A stretch of DNA of 64,000 nt from Dactylosporangium sp040689395 (GTDB lineage Bacteria; Actinomycetota; Actinomycetes; Mycobacteriales; Micromonosporaceae). A program made the translations under genes and the position numbers. Shown here in pieces: positions 25,668-33,722 of the stretch (positions are counted from its first letter, which is position 1; every line of letters begins with the position of its first letter). The notes beneath the pieces are model-generated. The model was not told where the DNA came from and searched no databases. It was given only the letters and a program-made list of their open reading frames with translations. The DNA lies in assembly GCF_040689395.1 (NCBI RefSeq), contig NZ_JBFAZX010000002.1:372001-436000 (forward strand), in the 5' to 3' direction.

Positions 25668-27434
25668 TTAGGAACGGGTACCGCCACTACTCGTCTCCAT
25701 CGTGCCGCTGCCGAAGACCGACCCGCGCGCGTCGACCGGCCCGGCAAAGAAGTTGAAGTTCGTGGTGATGATCTGGGAGGCCTGGGAGTGGTAGTCGCCC
25801 GTGTCCAAACCCTCCTCCTCCAGGAAGTCAAGGAGCGCGGCCAGCACGCGCCGCTCGATAATGCGCCAATGGCGAATGACATCGCGAACCTGGAAGTAGT
25901 TGACGGCCTTGGCCGCCTGCCGGGAGAGCCGTTCGGCGTCCTTGAGGGCCTTCAGTGCGTTGCGCTCGGCTTGCGGATCGGCCTCCTCGATCAACAGAAC
26001 GTCGCGCTGTGACGGCGCGACCAGCATGGTCGCGGGCAGGGCCGCTATGTGCGCTACATAGCGTGACACGGACCCGTCCTCCCGCACGCTGAAGCGCGTA
26101 CCCGGGTCACGTGCGTACCGCGACGGGCCGTGCCGCCAAAAGGCAGGAAGCCGCCGTGCGACGAACACGGCCACCGTTCCGAGGCCCGGCAGAACGCGAC
26201 GCACCTCTTGAGGTAGGTAACAAAGCCGCCTCAGGATGCCGGCCGAATGGACATGGCGCCACAGTGCTCGGCCGGAGTCCGGAATGTGAAAATCCGGACG
26301 GGTCGGCAGCAGCGCCCATGCCGAGAACTCCACGTACAGCACCCGTCCTTGCAGCGATATATGCACGAAGACGTTCGTGACAACCTCGCCGTCCCACGCC
26401 TCCACGCGGCAGGAGAGGTAGTGCCGGGCTGGCCCGGTCGGGTTCGTGCGTGCGACGTGGATCGCGTCCTGCTCTTCGGCGGGAACCGACCTGGCCTCAC
26501 TCCCGACGACGAACACACGGTCGGCGATGTTGAGGCCGGGCAGTTCGGCCTCGGGATTGTCGTCGGCATGCAGCTTGTGCAACTGCTCCTTCATCTTGCG
26601 AGTGAGCTTCCGCGTCGTAAACTCGATCTTGTCCAGCTCTCGCTTCGCCACGGGGATGCCGGGATCGTCTCCGGCGGCGGAGTCCGGTTTCTTGAGGAGC
26701 CGCAGGTTGAGGTTCCACGTGCTGAGTTCCTCGCCGCTGCCGATGAAGGGCCGGTAGTCCGCATAGTAGGTGACTCGACTGCGCTCCTGCTCCGCGATGC
26801 AACGCATCCGGTTGTTGAGATGGTCATCGGTCAGTGCTCCCGACTGCAGCATGTGGCCGAGCAGCAGCTGACGCACGATCGCGATGAGGAATACCACGAG
26901 CGCGACCGCGGCGAGATCGAACGATGCCTGACGGATCGCGTCGAGCACGGATGCCGCGACCGGACCGTTGCCCCAAATGCTTGCCACACTTTCGTACCCC
27001 AACGCAACGACCGCCGATACGATGAGAACCGACCAGGCGACGGTGAACTCAACGAGGACCAGCCGGAGACGGAGACGGAAGTCGGAGAGCCGATCGATCG
27101 AGGGGCCTTCACGGAAGTACCTCGCGATCCCCCCGCAAAGCCTGCCCAGCGTCAGCGCGAGGTGCCAGGTCATCAATACGCCGCCGGCAACGACCAACGC
27201 CAGCGGTGAGCGCAGCAGGCCGACGGCGACCACGCTCGCAACAAGCACATGCTGCGTCGTGTCGAGCCACCATGACCGCCGGGCGTGAAACGTCACCTGC
27301 GCCAGGTCGAAGCCGTACGACGGCGCCACATAGCGTGAACGATCGGCATAAGCATCGAGTAGCACCCGCTGGCAGAAGTCGCTGTCCAGATAGGTGCCCG
27401 CGCTCAGGCGGCGGGTGGCGAGCGTGAAATCCAC
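25668..27434 (-). CDS. Large membrane protein with GPVxAxGSVFGSG C-terminal peptide
   Basis: 588 residues. Four to five transmembrane helices lie between residues 55 and 210 (HVLVASVVAVGLL, LALVVAGGVLMTWHLAL, VEFTVAWSVLIVSAVVALGY, LAAVALVVFLIAIVRQLLL). The remaining 380 residues are soluble, with a central folded region, a short hydrophobic stretch near 400 (VLPGLGTVAVFVARRLP), and a helical segment with AERLSRQAAKAVNYFQ. The very end (about 562-580) has FNFFAGPVDARGSVFGSG, matched at the N-terminus of the next gene's product. I do not recognise the family beyond this. As the largest membrane component, it may be the sensor or pore of the island. Base composition is less GC-rich than flanking genes. 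Confidence 0.55.
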   Translation of the reverse strand: MDFTLATRRLSAGTYLDSDFCQRVLLDAYADRSRYVAPSYGFDLAQVTFHARRSWWLDTTQHVLVASVVAVGLLRSPLALVVAGGVLMTWHLALTLGRLCGGIARYFREGPSIDRLSDFRLRLRLVLVEFTVAWSVLIVSAVVALGYESVASIWGNGPVAASVLDAIRQASFDLAAVALVVFLIAIVRQLLLGHMLQSGALTDDHLNNRMRCIAEQERSRVTYYADYRPFIGSGEELSTWNLNLRLLKKPDSAAGDDPGIPVAKRELDKIEFTTRKLTRKMKEQLHKLHADDNPEAELPGLNIADRVFVVGSEARSVPAEEQDAIHVARTNPTGPARHYLSCRVEAWDGEVVTNVFVHISLQGRVLYVEFSAWALLPTRPDFHIPDSGRALWRHVHSAGILRRLCYLPQEVRRVLPGLGTVAVFVARRLPAFWRHGPSRYARDPGTRFSVREDGSVSRYVAHIAALPATMLVAPSQRDVLLIEEADPQAERNALKALKDAERLSRQAAKAVNYFQVRDVIRHWRIIERRVLAALLDFLEEEGLDTGDYHSQASQIITTNFNFFAGPVDARGSVFGSGTMETSSGGTRS

Positions 27435-27690
27435 AAAGGCTCCGTCGTCTCGATCCGTCCGTACCCGGCACGCAGGGACTCAGGGCGGGACACGCTGGTA
27501 TTTCCGTCGAATCCGCCGAGCGCATCCTACAATCGACCGATTTCACTGTCGATGCGGAATGGATCGTGATAACAGCCAAAGTCGCGGTAGGCCGATCGGA
27601 TGCACGGCGTCCTATGGGTCCATCACTTCGGATGCCATGGACGTCCGGAAATCGAACGCGGCTTCGTCCCCCGTCTCCGTCGGCGCACGC
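27435..27690 (+). other. Upstream region of the large membrane protein gene
   Basis: No gene is visible. The stretch is less GC-rich than the surroundings and should contain the promoter of the minus-strand island genes. I cannot point to a convincing pair of promoter boxes. Confidence 0.4.
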
Positions 27691-27990
27691 CTGGCACGGG
27701 GCCGGCAGGCTCTCTGCGGCGTTCTGCAAAGTAGCTGTTCCACCCGCGCTCACCAGCACGTCGAGCCTGCGGTCGAGCGCATCGGTGCCGGTAGTCAGCG
27801 TGACGGCTGGGTTATCGACGAGGTTGCACGCCTTACGCTCGTGCGGCCCGGTGCAGAGCCGCAGCGCTTCGTCGAGCCAGACCGCGAGCAGGGGCGTCAC
27901 GTGTGGCCGCCCGCCGGGCCGGACTGTCGCCAGCCAGTACACCCGGCCGTCACGAACCGGTCCCGCGCGACGCTAGACGATGCCGCCTCG
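27690..27990 (-). pseudogene. Remnant of a PPOX-class (pyridoxamine oxidase-like) protein
   Basis: From GTG 27942 the frame reads VYWLATVRPGGRPHVTPLLAVWLD, then LCTGPHERKACNLVDNPAVTLTTG and DALDRRLDVLV. This is the N-terminal half of the F420/FMN-binding split-barrel family, which normally runs about 130-200 residues. Upstream of 27942 the frame is interrupted by a stop and the usual leader is lost. After DVLV the sequence becomes unrelated (SAGGTATLQNAAESL), so the second half of the barrel is missing. It is a truncated relic beside the conflict-type island. Confidence 0.55.
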
Positions 27991-28074
27991 GCGGTGGGTC
28001 GCTGTACTCTGGTCGAGCACACTCTCCGGCACCGGAGCCCCGCCGCTGCGCTCGCTAAAAGGTTGGTATGCCCG

Positions 28075-28443
28075 ATGCTCCCACGCTCGCCTCGAATCCT
28101 CTCGGCGGTCTGGGGAACGATCGTCGTGGAGGATCTCGGCGAGGTGAAGGACCTCAAGGCTTGGCCGGGCGGCGCCCGGGAGTGGGACTGGACCGAGACC
28201 GGGACACGCCACTCCTCCGGCATCCAGCCCGCCGACGTTGAGGAACTGCTGGACGCGGGCGCGACGACGGTCGTGCTGTCGCGCGGCATGGAGGAGCGCC
28301 TGGAGGTCGCCGCGGCGACGCTGGAACTGCTGCGCGCCCGCGGCGTGGAGGTGCACGTCGCGGAGACCTCGGAGGCGGTGGAGATCTACAACGACCTGAC
28401 CGCCGCCGCCCTGGTCGGCGGTCTGTTCCACTCCACCTGCTGA
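28075..28443 (+). CDS. Mth938-like (AAMDC/DUF498) domain protein
   Basis: 122 residues, the normal size of this single-domain family. I take ATG 28075, preceded by AAAGG. The core is GGAREWDWTETGTRHSSGIQPADVEELL, then TTVVLSRGMEERL and the C-terminal GLFHSTC, which is close to invariant among actinobacterial members. The fold is known from structural genomics, but the biochemical role in bacteria is not established. It stands alone on the + strand between two gene remnants, so context gives no hint. Confidence 0.85.
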   Translation: MLPRSPRILSAVWGTIVVEDLGEVKDLKAWPGGAREWDWTETGTRHSSGIQPADVEELLDAGATTVVLSRGMEERLEVAAATLELLRARGVEVHVAETSEAVEIYNDLTAAALVGGLFHSTC

Positions 28444-28548
28444 TCGCCCCCGGACCCGATAGGTCGGGCGCTGCGCGCCACTATGGGCATCGACAGGCAC
28501 GGCACGACCGCGATTCGCGGAACCACTCACAATCGCCCAGGAGCACGG

Positions 28549-28960
28549 CGTGCGGCCTGCGCGGGCCCAGCCGTACACGCTGCACGACGACGGCCGCCCT
28601 CGGCCGGCGCGTTCGCGATCGACTTCCGCAACGCGGCGCCGCGACGGGCGTGCTCCAGGTCCGATCGGCGGACGCCGCGCTGCCCACACGCACCCACACC
28701 GTCGAGCCCGGGAAGCAGGTCACCGGCGTCTGGCCGGCCGACACCGGCCTCGACCTGTCGGTACACGGCCCGAACGGCTTCTTCCGCCGCGGGCCCGCTA
28801 CGACGCCCGCCGCCAGGAGATGGCCCTGGAGCTAACTAACCGCGGCGTGAAGCGGGTCGAGCTCGCCGTCGCCGACCGGTACTCGGGTAACCGCTCGGCG
28901 CTGGCGCTGCGCCCCGGCGAGCCGTCGATCAGTGATCCGGCGATGGGCGGCCTGCTCTGA
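28549..28960 (+). pseudogene. C-terminal remnant of a phosphocholine-type phospholipase C
   Basis: Four pieces of one C-terminal domain appear in different frames: AQPYTLHDDGR, then SAGAFAIDFRNAA, then THTVEPGKQVTGVWPADTG with LDLSVHGPNGFFRR, then ALELTNRGVKRVELAVADRYSG to a TGA at 28958. This order matches the beta-domain repeats at the end of phosphocholine-specific phospholipases C. At least three frameshifts separate them, and the catalytic domain (about 500 residues) is absent. It cannot produce an enzyme. It marks lost DNA between the Mth938-like gene and the LacI gene. Confidence 0.6.
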
Positions 28961-29023
28961 CCCGACCGCGTCGGCGCCGGTGGGATCCGGTGCCGGCGCG
29001 GCTCGCGTCATGGCGGGGATCGC

Positions 29024-30061
29024 TCAGGCGGAGGCGCGCAGGATCAGCTCCGGGTTGAAGATGACCGATCGCGGCGAGCGGTTCGGCTCGCGGATGCGGG
29101 TCAGCAGCAGCTGCGCCATCTCGCCGGCCATCTCCTCGACCGGCTGGCGGACCGTCGACAGGGGCGGGTGGCATTCCACGGCCGCGGTGCTGTCGTCGAA
29201 GCCGATGACCGCCACGTCCTCGGGCACTCGGCGGCCGGCCTCCTGCAGCACCCGCATCGCGCCGTCGGCCATGAGGTCGTTCGCGACGAAGACGCCGTCC
29301 ACGTCCGGCAGCTCGCTCAGCAGGCGCGCGGCGGCGCGCTCGCCGCCGGAGCGGGTGAAGTCGCCCTCGGCGTGGGACGGTTCGAGGCCGTGTGCCCTGG
29401 TGGCCGCCTCGAAGGCGGCCAGGCGGTCCTGCGCGGCCGGCATGTCGAGCGGGCCGGTGATGGTGGCCAGGCGGCGGCGGCCGAGTGCGGCCAGGCGGTC
29501 GACGGCCAGCCCGACGCCGGCGCTCTGGTCGACGTCGACGTAGCTGATGGTGACCGGGTGCCCGGGGCGGCAGGACAGCACCGCCGGCACGCCGAGCTCG
29601 ACGAGCTGGGCCGGCAGCGGGTCGTCGACGTGGCTGGAGATGAGCAGCGCCCCGTCGACGTGGCCCTGCCGGAGGTATCGCAGCAGATGCGGCCGCGCGG
29701 GCGGGTCGGCCAGGAAGATGACGAGGTGGATGCCCAGCGGCCGCAGCACCTCCTGCGCCCCGGCGGTGACCCGGCCCAGGAACGGGTCGGTGAACATCCG
29801 GGTCAGGAACGGTGTGGAGTACCCGCGGTTCTCCGGCTCCGACACGACGAGCGCGATCGAGTCCGTGCGCCGGGTGACCAGCGAGCGGGCGGCCAGGTTC
29901 GGCACATACCCGGTCGCGGCGATCGCCCGCTCGACCGTCCGGCGAAGCTCCGGGTCGACGGTCTGCACACCGTTGATGACCCGGGAGACCGTGGCGCGTG
30001 ACACCCCGGCGTAGTTGGCGACCTGCTCGAGGGTGGGCGGTCGCGAGTCGCTGCCCGTCAT
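29024..30061 (-). CDS. LacI family transcriptional regulator
   Basis: 345 residues from ATG 30061. The DNA-binding region is PTLEQVANYAGVSRATVSRVING with the hinge helix that follows (VPNLAARSL). The sensor domain contains DGALLISSHVDDPLP, GHPVTISYVDVDQ, GVFVANDLMADGAM and VAVIGFDDS. It lies directly downstream of the GH16 glucanase gene, separated by a terminator-like hairpin, so it likely has its own transcription. It is the best candidate to bind the GAGCGCTC-core palindromes upstream of that glucanase, since CebR-like LacI proteins of actinomycetes recognise such sequences. Confidence 0.88.
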   Translation of the reverse strand: MTGSDSRPPTLEQVANYAGVSRATVSRVINGVQTVDPELRRTVERAIAATGYVPNLAARSLVTRRTDSIALVVSEPENRGYSTPFLTRMFTDPFLGRVTAGAQEVLRPLGIHLVIFLADPPARPHLLRYLRQGHVDGALLISSHVDDPLPAQLVELGVPAVLSCRPGHPVTISYVDVDQSAGVGLAVDRLAALGRRRLATITGPLDMPAAQDRLAAFEAATRAHGLEPSHAEGDFTRSGGERAAARLLSELPDVDGVFVANDLMADGAMRVLQEAGRRVPEDVAVIGFDDSTAAVECHPPLSTVRQPVEEMAGEMAQLLLTRIREPNRSPRSVIFNPELILRASA

Positions 30062-30098
30062 GGCTGCCACGGTAGATCGTGCCCCGATACGTTGAGGA

Positions 30099-30139
30099 GC
30101 CGCGGGTGGACGGACTCGCATGTCACGCCCACCCGCGGC
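30099..30139 (-). terminator. Hairpin between the GH16 gene and the LacI gene
   Basis: GCCGCGGGTGG (30099-30109) and CCACCCGCGGC (30129-30139) form an 11-base perfect stem with a 19-base loop, just after the GH16 stop on the minus strand. Confidence 0.6.
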
Positions 30140-30158
30140 CGGTTCTGGAGGAGGAACT

Positions 30159-32372
30159 TTACTTGTAGACCCGCACGTAGTCGACGTACATCCGCGACGG
30201 GAACGGCGTGGAGGCGTCGATCGGGCCGGGGAAGTCACCGCCCACGGCCAGGTTGAGGATGATGTAGAACTGGTGGTCGTAGACCCACGGGCCGCGGGTC
30301 GCCTCGACGGTGTCCTTGTCGGCCACGAAGATCACCTGGTTGTCGACGCGGAACGTCATGCGCTTGCTGTCCCACTCGACCGAGTACACGTGGTAGTCCA
30401 GCGACAGGTCGACCGTGGTCAGCTTCTGGCCGTAGCCGCCACCGCCGTTGTAGGCGGGGGCGTGCAGCGTCGAGTAGATCTCCGTGGTGTTCCTGCCGAG
30501 GATCTCCATGATGTCGATCTCGCCGTTGTACGGCCAGGGGCGGCCCTGCAGGAAGTCGGTGCCCATCATCCAGAACGCGGGCCACAGGCCGTTGCCCTTC
30601 GGCACCTTGATCCGGGCCTCGACGCGCCCGTACTCCAGGGAGAACTTGTTGCTGGTGTTGATGCGGCCCGAGGTGTAGTCGCGGCCGCCCTGGGTCTCCT
30701 TGCGGGCCTCGATGACCAGCGAGCCGTTCTCGATTCTGGTGTTCTGCAGGTTGGTGTAGTACTGGATCTCGCCGTTCTGGCCGGTGCCCGGGTCGATCGT
30801 CCACTTGGAGGTGTCGACGTTGGTGCCGGAGTTGAACTCGTCGCTCCAGACCAGGGTGCTGGCCGGGAAGGTCGGGTCGGCCGGCTGCGCCGGGGGCTGC
30901 ACCGGGTTGCCGCCGGTGCCGTACACCTTGAACTCCCACAGCGAGTAGCCGTAGCCGTTGGAGCGCTGGGTGCCGTACATCCGCACGTAGCGGCCGGTGC
31001 CGTTGACGTTCAGGGTCTCCTTGAAGCCCTTACCGGTCGTGGTGCTGTAGATGCTGGTCCAGTTGGTGGCGTCGTTGGAGGTCTGGATCTGGTAGGAGAC
31101 GGCGTACGCCGGGTCCCACTGCAGCACGACCTGCTTGATCTGCGCCACGGCGCCGAGGTCGACGTAGATCCAGCCCGGGTCGACCCAGCCGTTGGTGGAG
31201 CTGGTCGCCCAGCGGCTGGCCGGGTCGTTGTCGAACGCCTTGTCGGGGCTGCACGGGTTGCAGTTCACGTCGTTCTGCCACGTCGAGGCGAAGGCCGGCT
31301 TGTTGTACGACAGCAGCACCGAGTTGCCGGGGTTGGTGGACGGCGAGGTGCTCGGTGAGACGCTCGGCGAAGCACTCGCCGAAGCGCTCGGGCTGGTGGT
31401 CGGGGTGTCGTTGGACGTCGACGGCACGCTGTTCACCCGGATCTGGAACTCCCACAGCGAGTAGCCCCACTGCGTGGCCCGCGCGGTGCCGTACACACGC
31501 ACGTAGCGGCCGCTGCCGGTGACGCTGAGGTCCTGCACGCCGCCGGTGCCCGTGGTGGTGCTGTAGATCGTCGCCCAGGTGCTGCCGTTGGTGGACGTCT
31601 GGATCGAGAACGCCGTGGCGTAGGCGGCCTCCCAGTTCAGCGTGACGCCGCAGATCTGCTGCACCGACTGCAGGTCGACCTGCAGCCACTGCGGGTCGCC
31701 GGCGGCGCTGGACCAGCGGGTGCCGGTGTTGCCGTCGACCGCGGACGAGGCCGGGGTGCCCGCGTTCTCGGCCGAGGATGCGGTGGCCGGCTTACCCTGC
31801 GCGGCGTTGGCGGTGCCGCAGCCACCGGGCGTGGAGCCGCCGCCGCCGAACACCTGGAACTCCCACAGCGACACGCCGTACTGCGTGTTCTTCGCCGTGG
31901 CGTTGAGCCGCACGTAGCGCCCGTTGCCCGTCACGGGCAGGCTCACGTTGCCGCCGGCGCCCGTGGTCGTGGAGTAGATGTTCGTCCAGTTGGTGGCGTC
32001 GTTGGAGGTCTGGATCGTGTACGCGGTGGCGTAGGCCGTCTCCCAGTTCAGCGCGATCCGGCTGATCGACTGCTGGGAGCCGAGGTCGACCTGGAGCCAC
32101 TGGGGCACCGAGAAGGCGCTGGACCAGCGGGTGCCGGCGTCGCCGTCGGTGGCGCTCGAGGCCGGGGTCGCCGCGTTCTCCGCGGACGAGGCGGTCGTCG
32201 GCTTGCCCTGCGACAGCAGGGTCTCGGCGGCGTTGGCGCGGGTCACGACCGTGACGATGTACGCACACAGCATGGCGGCCACCGCGAGCGCGATGACGCC
32301 GTAGCGCAGGGTGCGGCGGCTCGACACGGATCTGACGGATCGATGGCCGGGGGCGGAGACCGACCAGTCCAT
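30159..32372 (-). CDS. Secreted GH16 endo-glucanase with three discoidin (CBM32-like) domains
   Basis: 737 residues. ATG 32372 follows AAGGAG. A twin-basic leader and a hydrophobic helix at about residues 25-45 direct export. Three F5/8-type discoidin domains follow (about 50-175, 185-310, 350-485). Each has the pattern SQGKPTTASS, RWSS..PQWLQVDLG, YVR and LWEFQV; a Ser/Thr/Pro linker precedes the third. The catalytic jelly-roll (about 500-737) carries GEIDIMEILG, whose two glutamates and aspartate are the GH16 catalytic set, plus WPAFWMMG. Most relatives cleave beta-1,3- or mixed-linkage glucan. Palindromic operators lie 37 to 208 bases upstream. Confidence 0.92.
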   Translation of the reverse strand: MDWSVSAPGHRSVRSVSSRRTLRYGVIALAVAAMLCAYIVTVVTRANAAETLLSQGKPTTASSAENAATPASSATDGDAGTRWSSAFSVPQWLQVDLGSQQSISRIALNWETAYATAYTIQTSNDATNWTNIYSTTTGAGGNVSLPVTGNGRYVRLNATAKNTQYGVSLWEFQVFGGGGSTPGGCGTANAAQGKPATASSAENAGTPASSAVDGNTGTRWSSAAGDPQWLQVDLQSVQQICGVTLNWEAAYATAFSIQTSTNGSTWATIYSTTTGTGGVQDLSVTGSGRYVRVYGTARATQWGYSLWEFQIRVNSVPSTSNDTPTTSPSASASASPSVSPSTSPSTNPGNSVLLSYNKPAFASTWQNDVNCNPCSPDKAFDNDPASRWATSSTNGWVDPGWIYVDLGAVAQIKQVVLQWDPAYAVSYQIQTSNDATNWTSIYSTTTGKGFKETLNVNGTGRYVRMYGTQRSNGYGYSLWEFKVYGTGGNPVQPPAQPADPTFPASTLVWSDEFNSGTNVDTSKWTIDPGTGQNGEIQYYTNLQNTRIENGSLVIEARKETQGGRDYTSGRINTSNKFSLEYGRVEARIKVPKGNGLWPAFWMMGTDFLQGRPWPYNGEIDIMEILGRNTTEIYSTLHAPAYNGGGGYGQKLTTVDLSLDYHVYSVEWDSKRMTFRVDNQVIFVADKDTVEATRGPWVYDHQFYIILNLAVGGDFPGPIDASTPFPSRMYVDYVRVYK

Positions 32373-32408
32373 GGATGACTCCTTCGTGGCGGGGGTGTTA
32401 CGGCGGTG

Positions 32409-32577
32409 TGAGAGAGCGCTCTCTCAGAAAGCCACAATGAGCCCTCCGTCCACCCCTGTCAATGGCCGCACCGGAATGGGAGAGCGCTCTCCAAGCTCGA
32501 ATCCGGCCCTGGTCACGGCCCGGTCACGCCGCGTGGAGCGGTCAAGGGCGCCGATGGGAGCGAGTGCGGGAGCGCTC
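32409..32577 (-). promoter_or_regulatory. Three GAGCGCTC-core palindromes upstream of the GH16 gene
   Basis: TGAGAGAGCGCTCTCTCA at 32409-32426 is an 18-base perfect palindrome. GGAGAGCGCTCTCC at 32479-32492 is a second, and GAGCGCTC at 32570-32577 (within GGGAGCGCTCTCT) a weaker third. They resemble CebR/LacI-family operators (consensus TGGGAGCGCTCCCA in Streptomyces). The third lies 138 bases before the divergent ABC gene and might also affect it. Confidence 0.75.
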
Positions 32578-32714
32578 TCTGGACACGGGCGGCCCCCAAT
32601 GCGGCCCGCGCGGCGAGTACGACGGTGGCGCCGGTCGCCACCACCGGCCCCGGGTTCATTCGCCTCCCGAAAAAAGATTGCGGGCATCGACCGGCTTTGC
32701 CAGGCTCGACCCCG

Positions 32715-33722
32715 ATGGCACTCGTGGAGGCACGACAACTGACCAAGGTCTTCCGCCGGCCGGACAAGGACCCAGGCCTGCGGGGGGCCGTCAAGCACCT
32801 CTTCACCCGCCGGTTCACCGACAAGGTGGCGGTGGACAACGTCGAGCTGTCGATCGAGGCCGGCGAGGCGGTGGCCTACGTCGGGCCCAACGGCGCCGGG
32901 AAGTCGACGACGGTCAAGCTGCTCAGCGGCATCCTGGTGCCGACCTCGGGCGATGTGCGCATCGACGGGCTGTCGCCGCGGCGGGACCGCACGGCAGTGG
33001 CGCACCGCATCGGGGTGCTGTTCGGCCAGCGCACCCAGCTCTGGTGGGACCTGCCGGTGTCGGAGTCCCTCGCGGTGCTGCGCGACATCTACGGCATCGA
33101 CCACGGCACGTATCGCAAGCGCCTCGCCCGCTTCGACGACGTGCTCGGCCTCGGCGAAGTGCTGCCGGTGCTCGGGCGCAAGCTGTCGCTGGGCCAGCGC
33201 ATGCGCGCCGACCTCGCGGCCGCGCTGCTGCACGCGCCGCCGGTGGTGTATCTCGACGAGCCCACGATCGGCCTGGACCTCGCGGTCAAGGACCGGGTCC
33301 GCGAGTTCTTCCGCACGATCCGTGACGAGGGCACGACGGTCATGCTCACCAGCCACGACCTCGGCGACATCGAGGGTTTCTGCCGCCGGCTGGTCATCAT
33401 CGACTCGGGCCGCATCATCTTCGACGGCGACCTCGACGCGGTGAAGGACACCTTCGCCCGCGAGCGCATCCTCAACCTGGAGACCGAGACGGCCGTAGCG
33501 CTGGAGCGGCTCCGCGCGGCGCTGCCCGGCGCGGTGGTCGAGCCGGGCGAGACGCCGACGCAGTTCTCGGTGCGCTTCGACCGGTTCGTCATGACGGCGG
33601 GGCAGGCGGTGAGCGCGCTCGCGCCGCTGACCAACCTGGTCGACTTCCACGTCGACGAGCCGTCCATCGAGGACGTCATCCGCCGCGTCTACTCCGGCGA
33701 GCTGCTGCTGGACAGGGCATGA
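32715..33722 (+). CDS. ABC-2 exporter ATP-binding protein (COG4586 type)
   Basis: 335 residues from ATG 32715. Walker A is GPNGAGKST, the signature is LSLGQ, Walker B is VVYLDEPTIGLD, followed by the switch histidine in MLTSHDLGDIE. The N-terminal LTKVFRRPDKDPGLRGAVKHLF leader and the length place it with the COG4586 group, which pairs with two ABC-2 permeases of the COG4587 and COG3694 groups. Those two follow here. The stop overlaps the first permease start (ATGA). The transported substrate is unknown; such systems often export lipids, antibiotics or polysaccharide. Confidence 0.9.
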   Translation: MALVEARQLTKVFRRPDKDPGLRGAVKHLFTRRFTDKVAVDNVELSIEAGEAVAYVGPNGAGKSTTVKLLSGILVPTSGDVRIDGLSPRRDRTAVAHRIGVLFGQRTQLWWDLPVSESLAVLRDIYGIDHGTYRKRLARFDDVLGLGEVLPVLGRKLSLGQRMRADLAAALLHAPPVVYLDEPTIGLDLAVKDRVREFFRTIRDEGTTVMLTSHDLGDIEGFCRRLVIIDSGRIIFDGDLDAVKDTFARERILNLETETAVALERLRAALPGAVVEPGETPTQFSVRFDRFVMTAGQAVSALAPLTNLVDFHVDEPSIEDVIRRVYSGELLLDRA

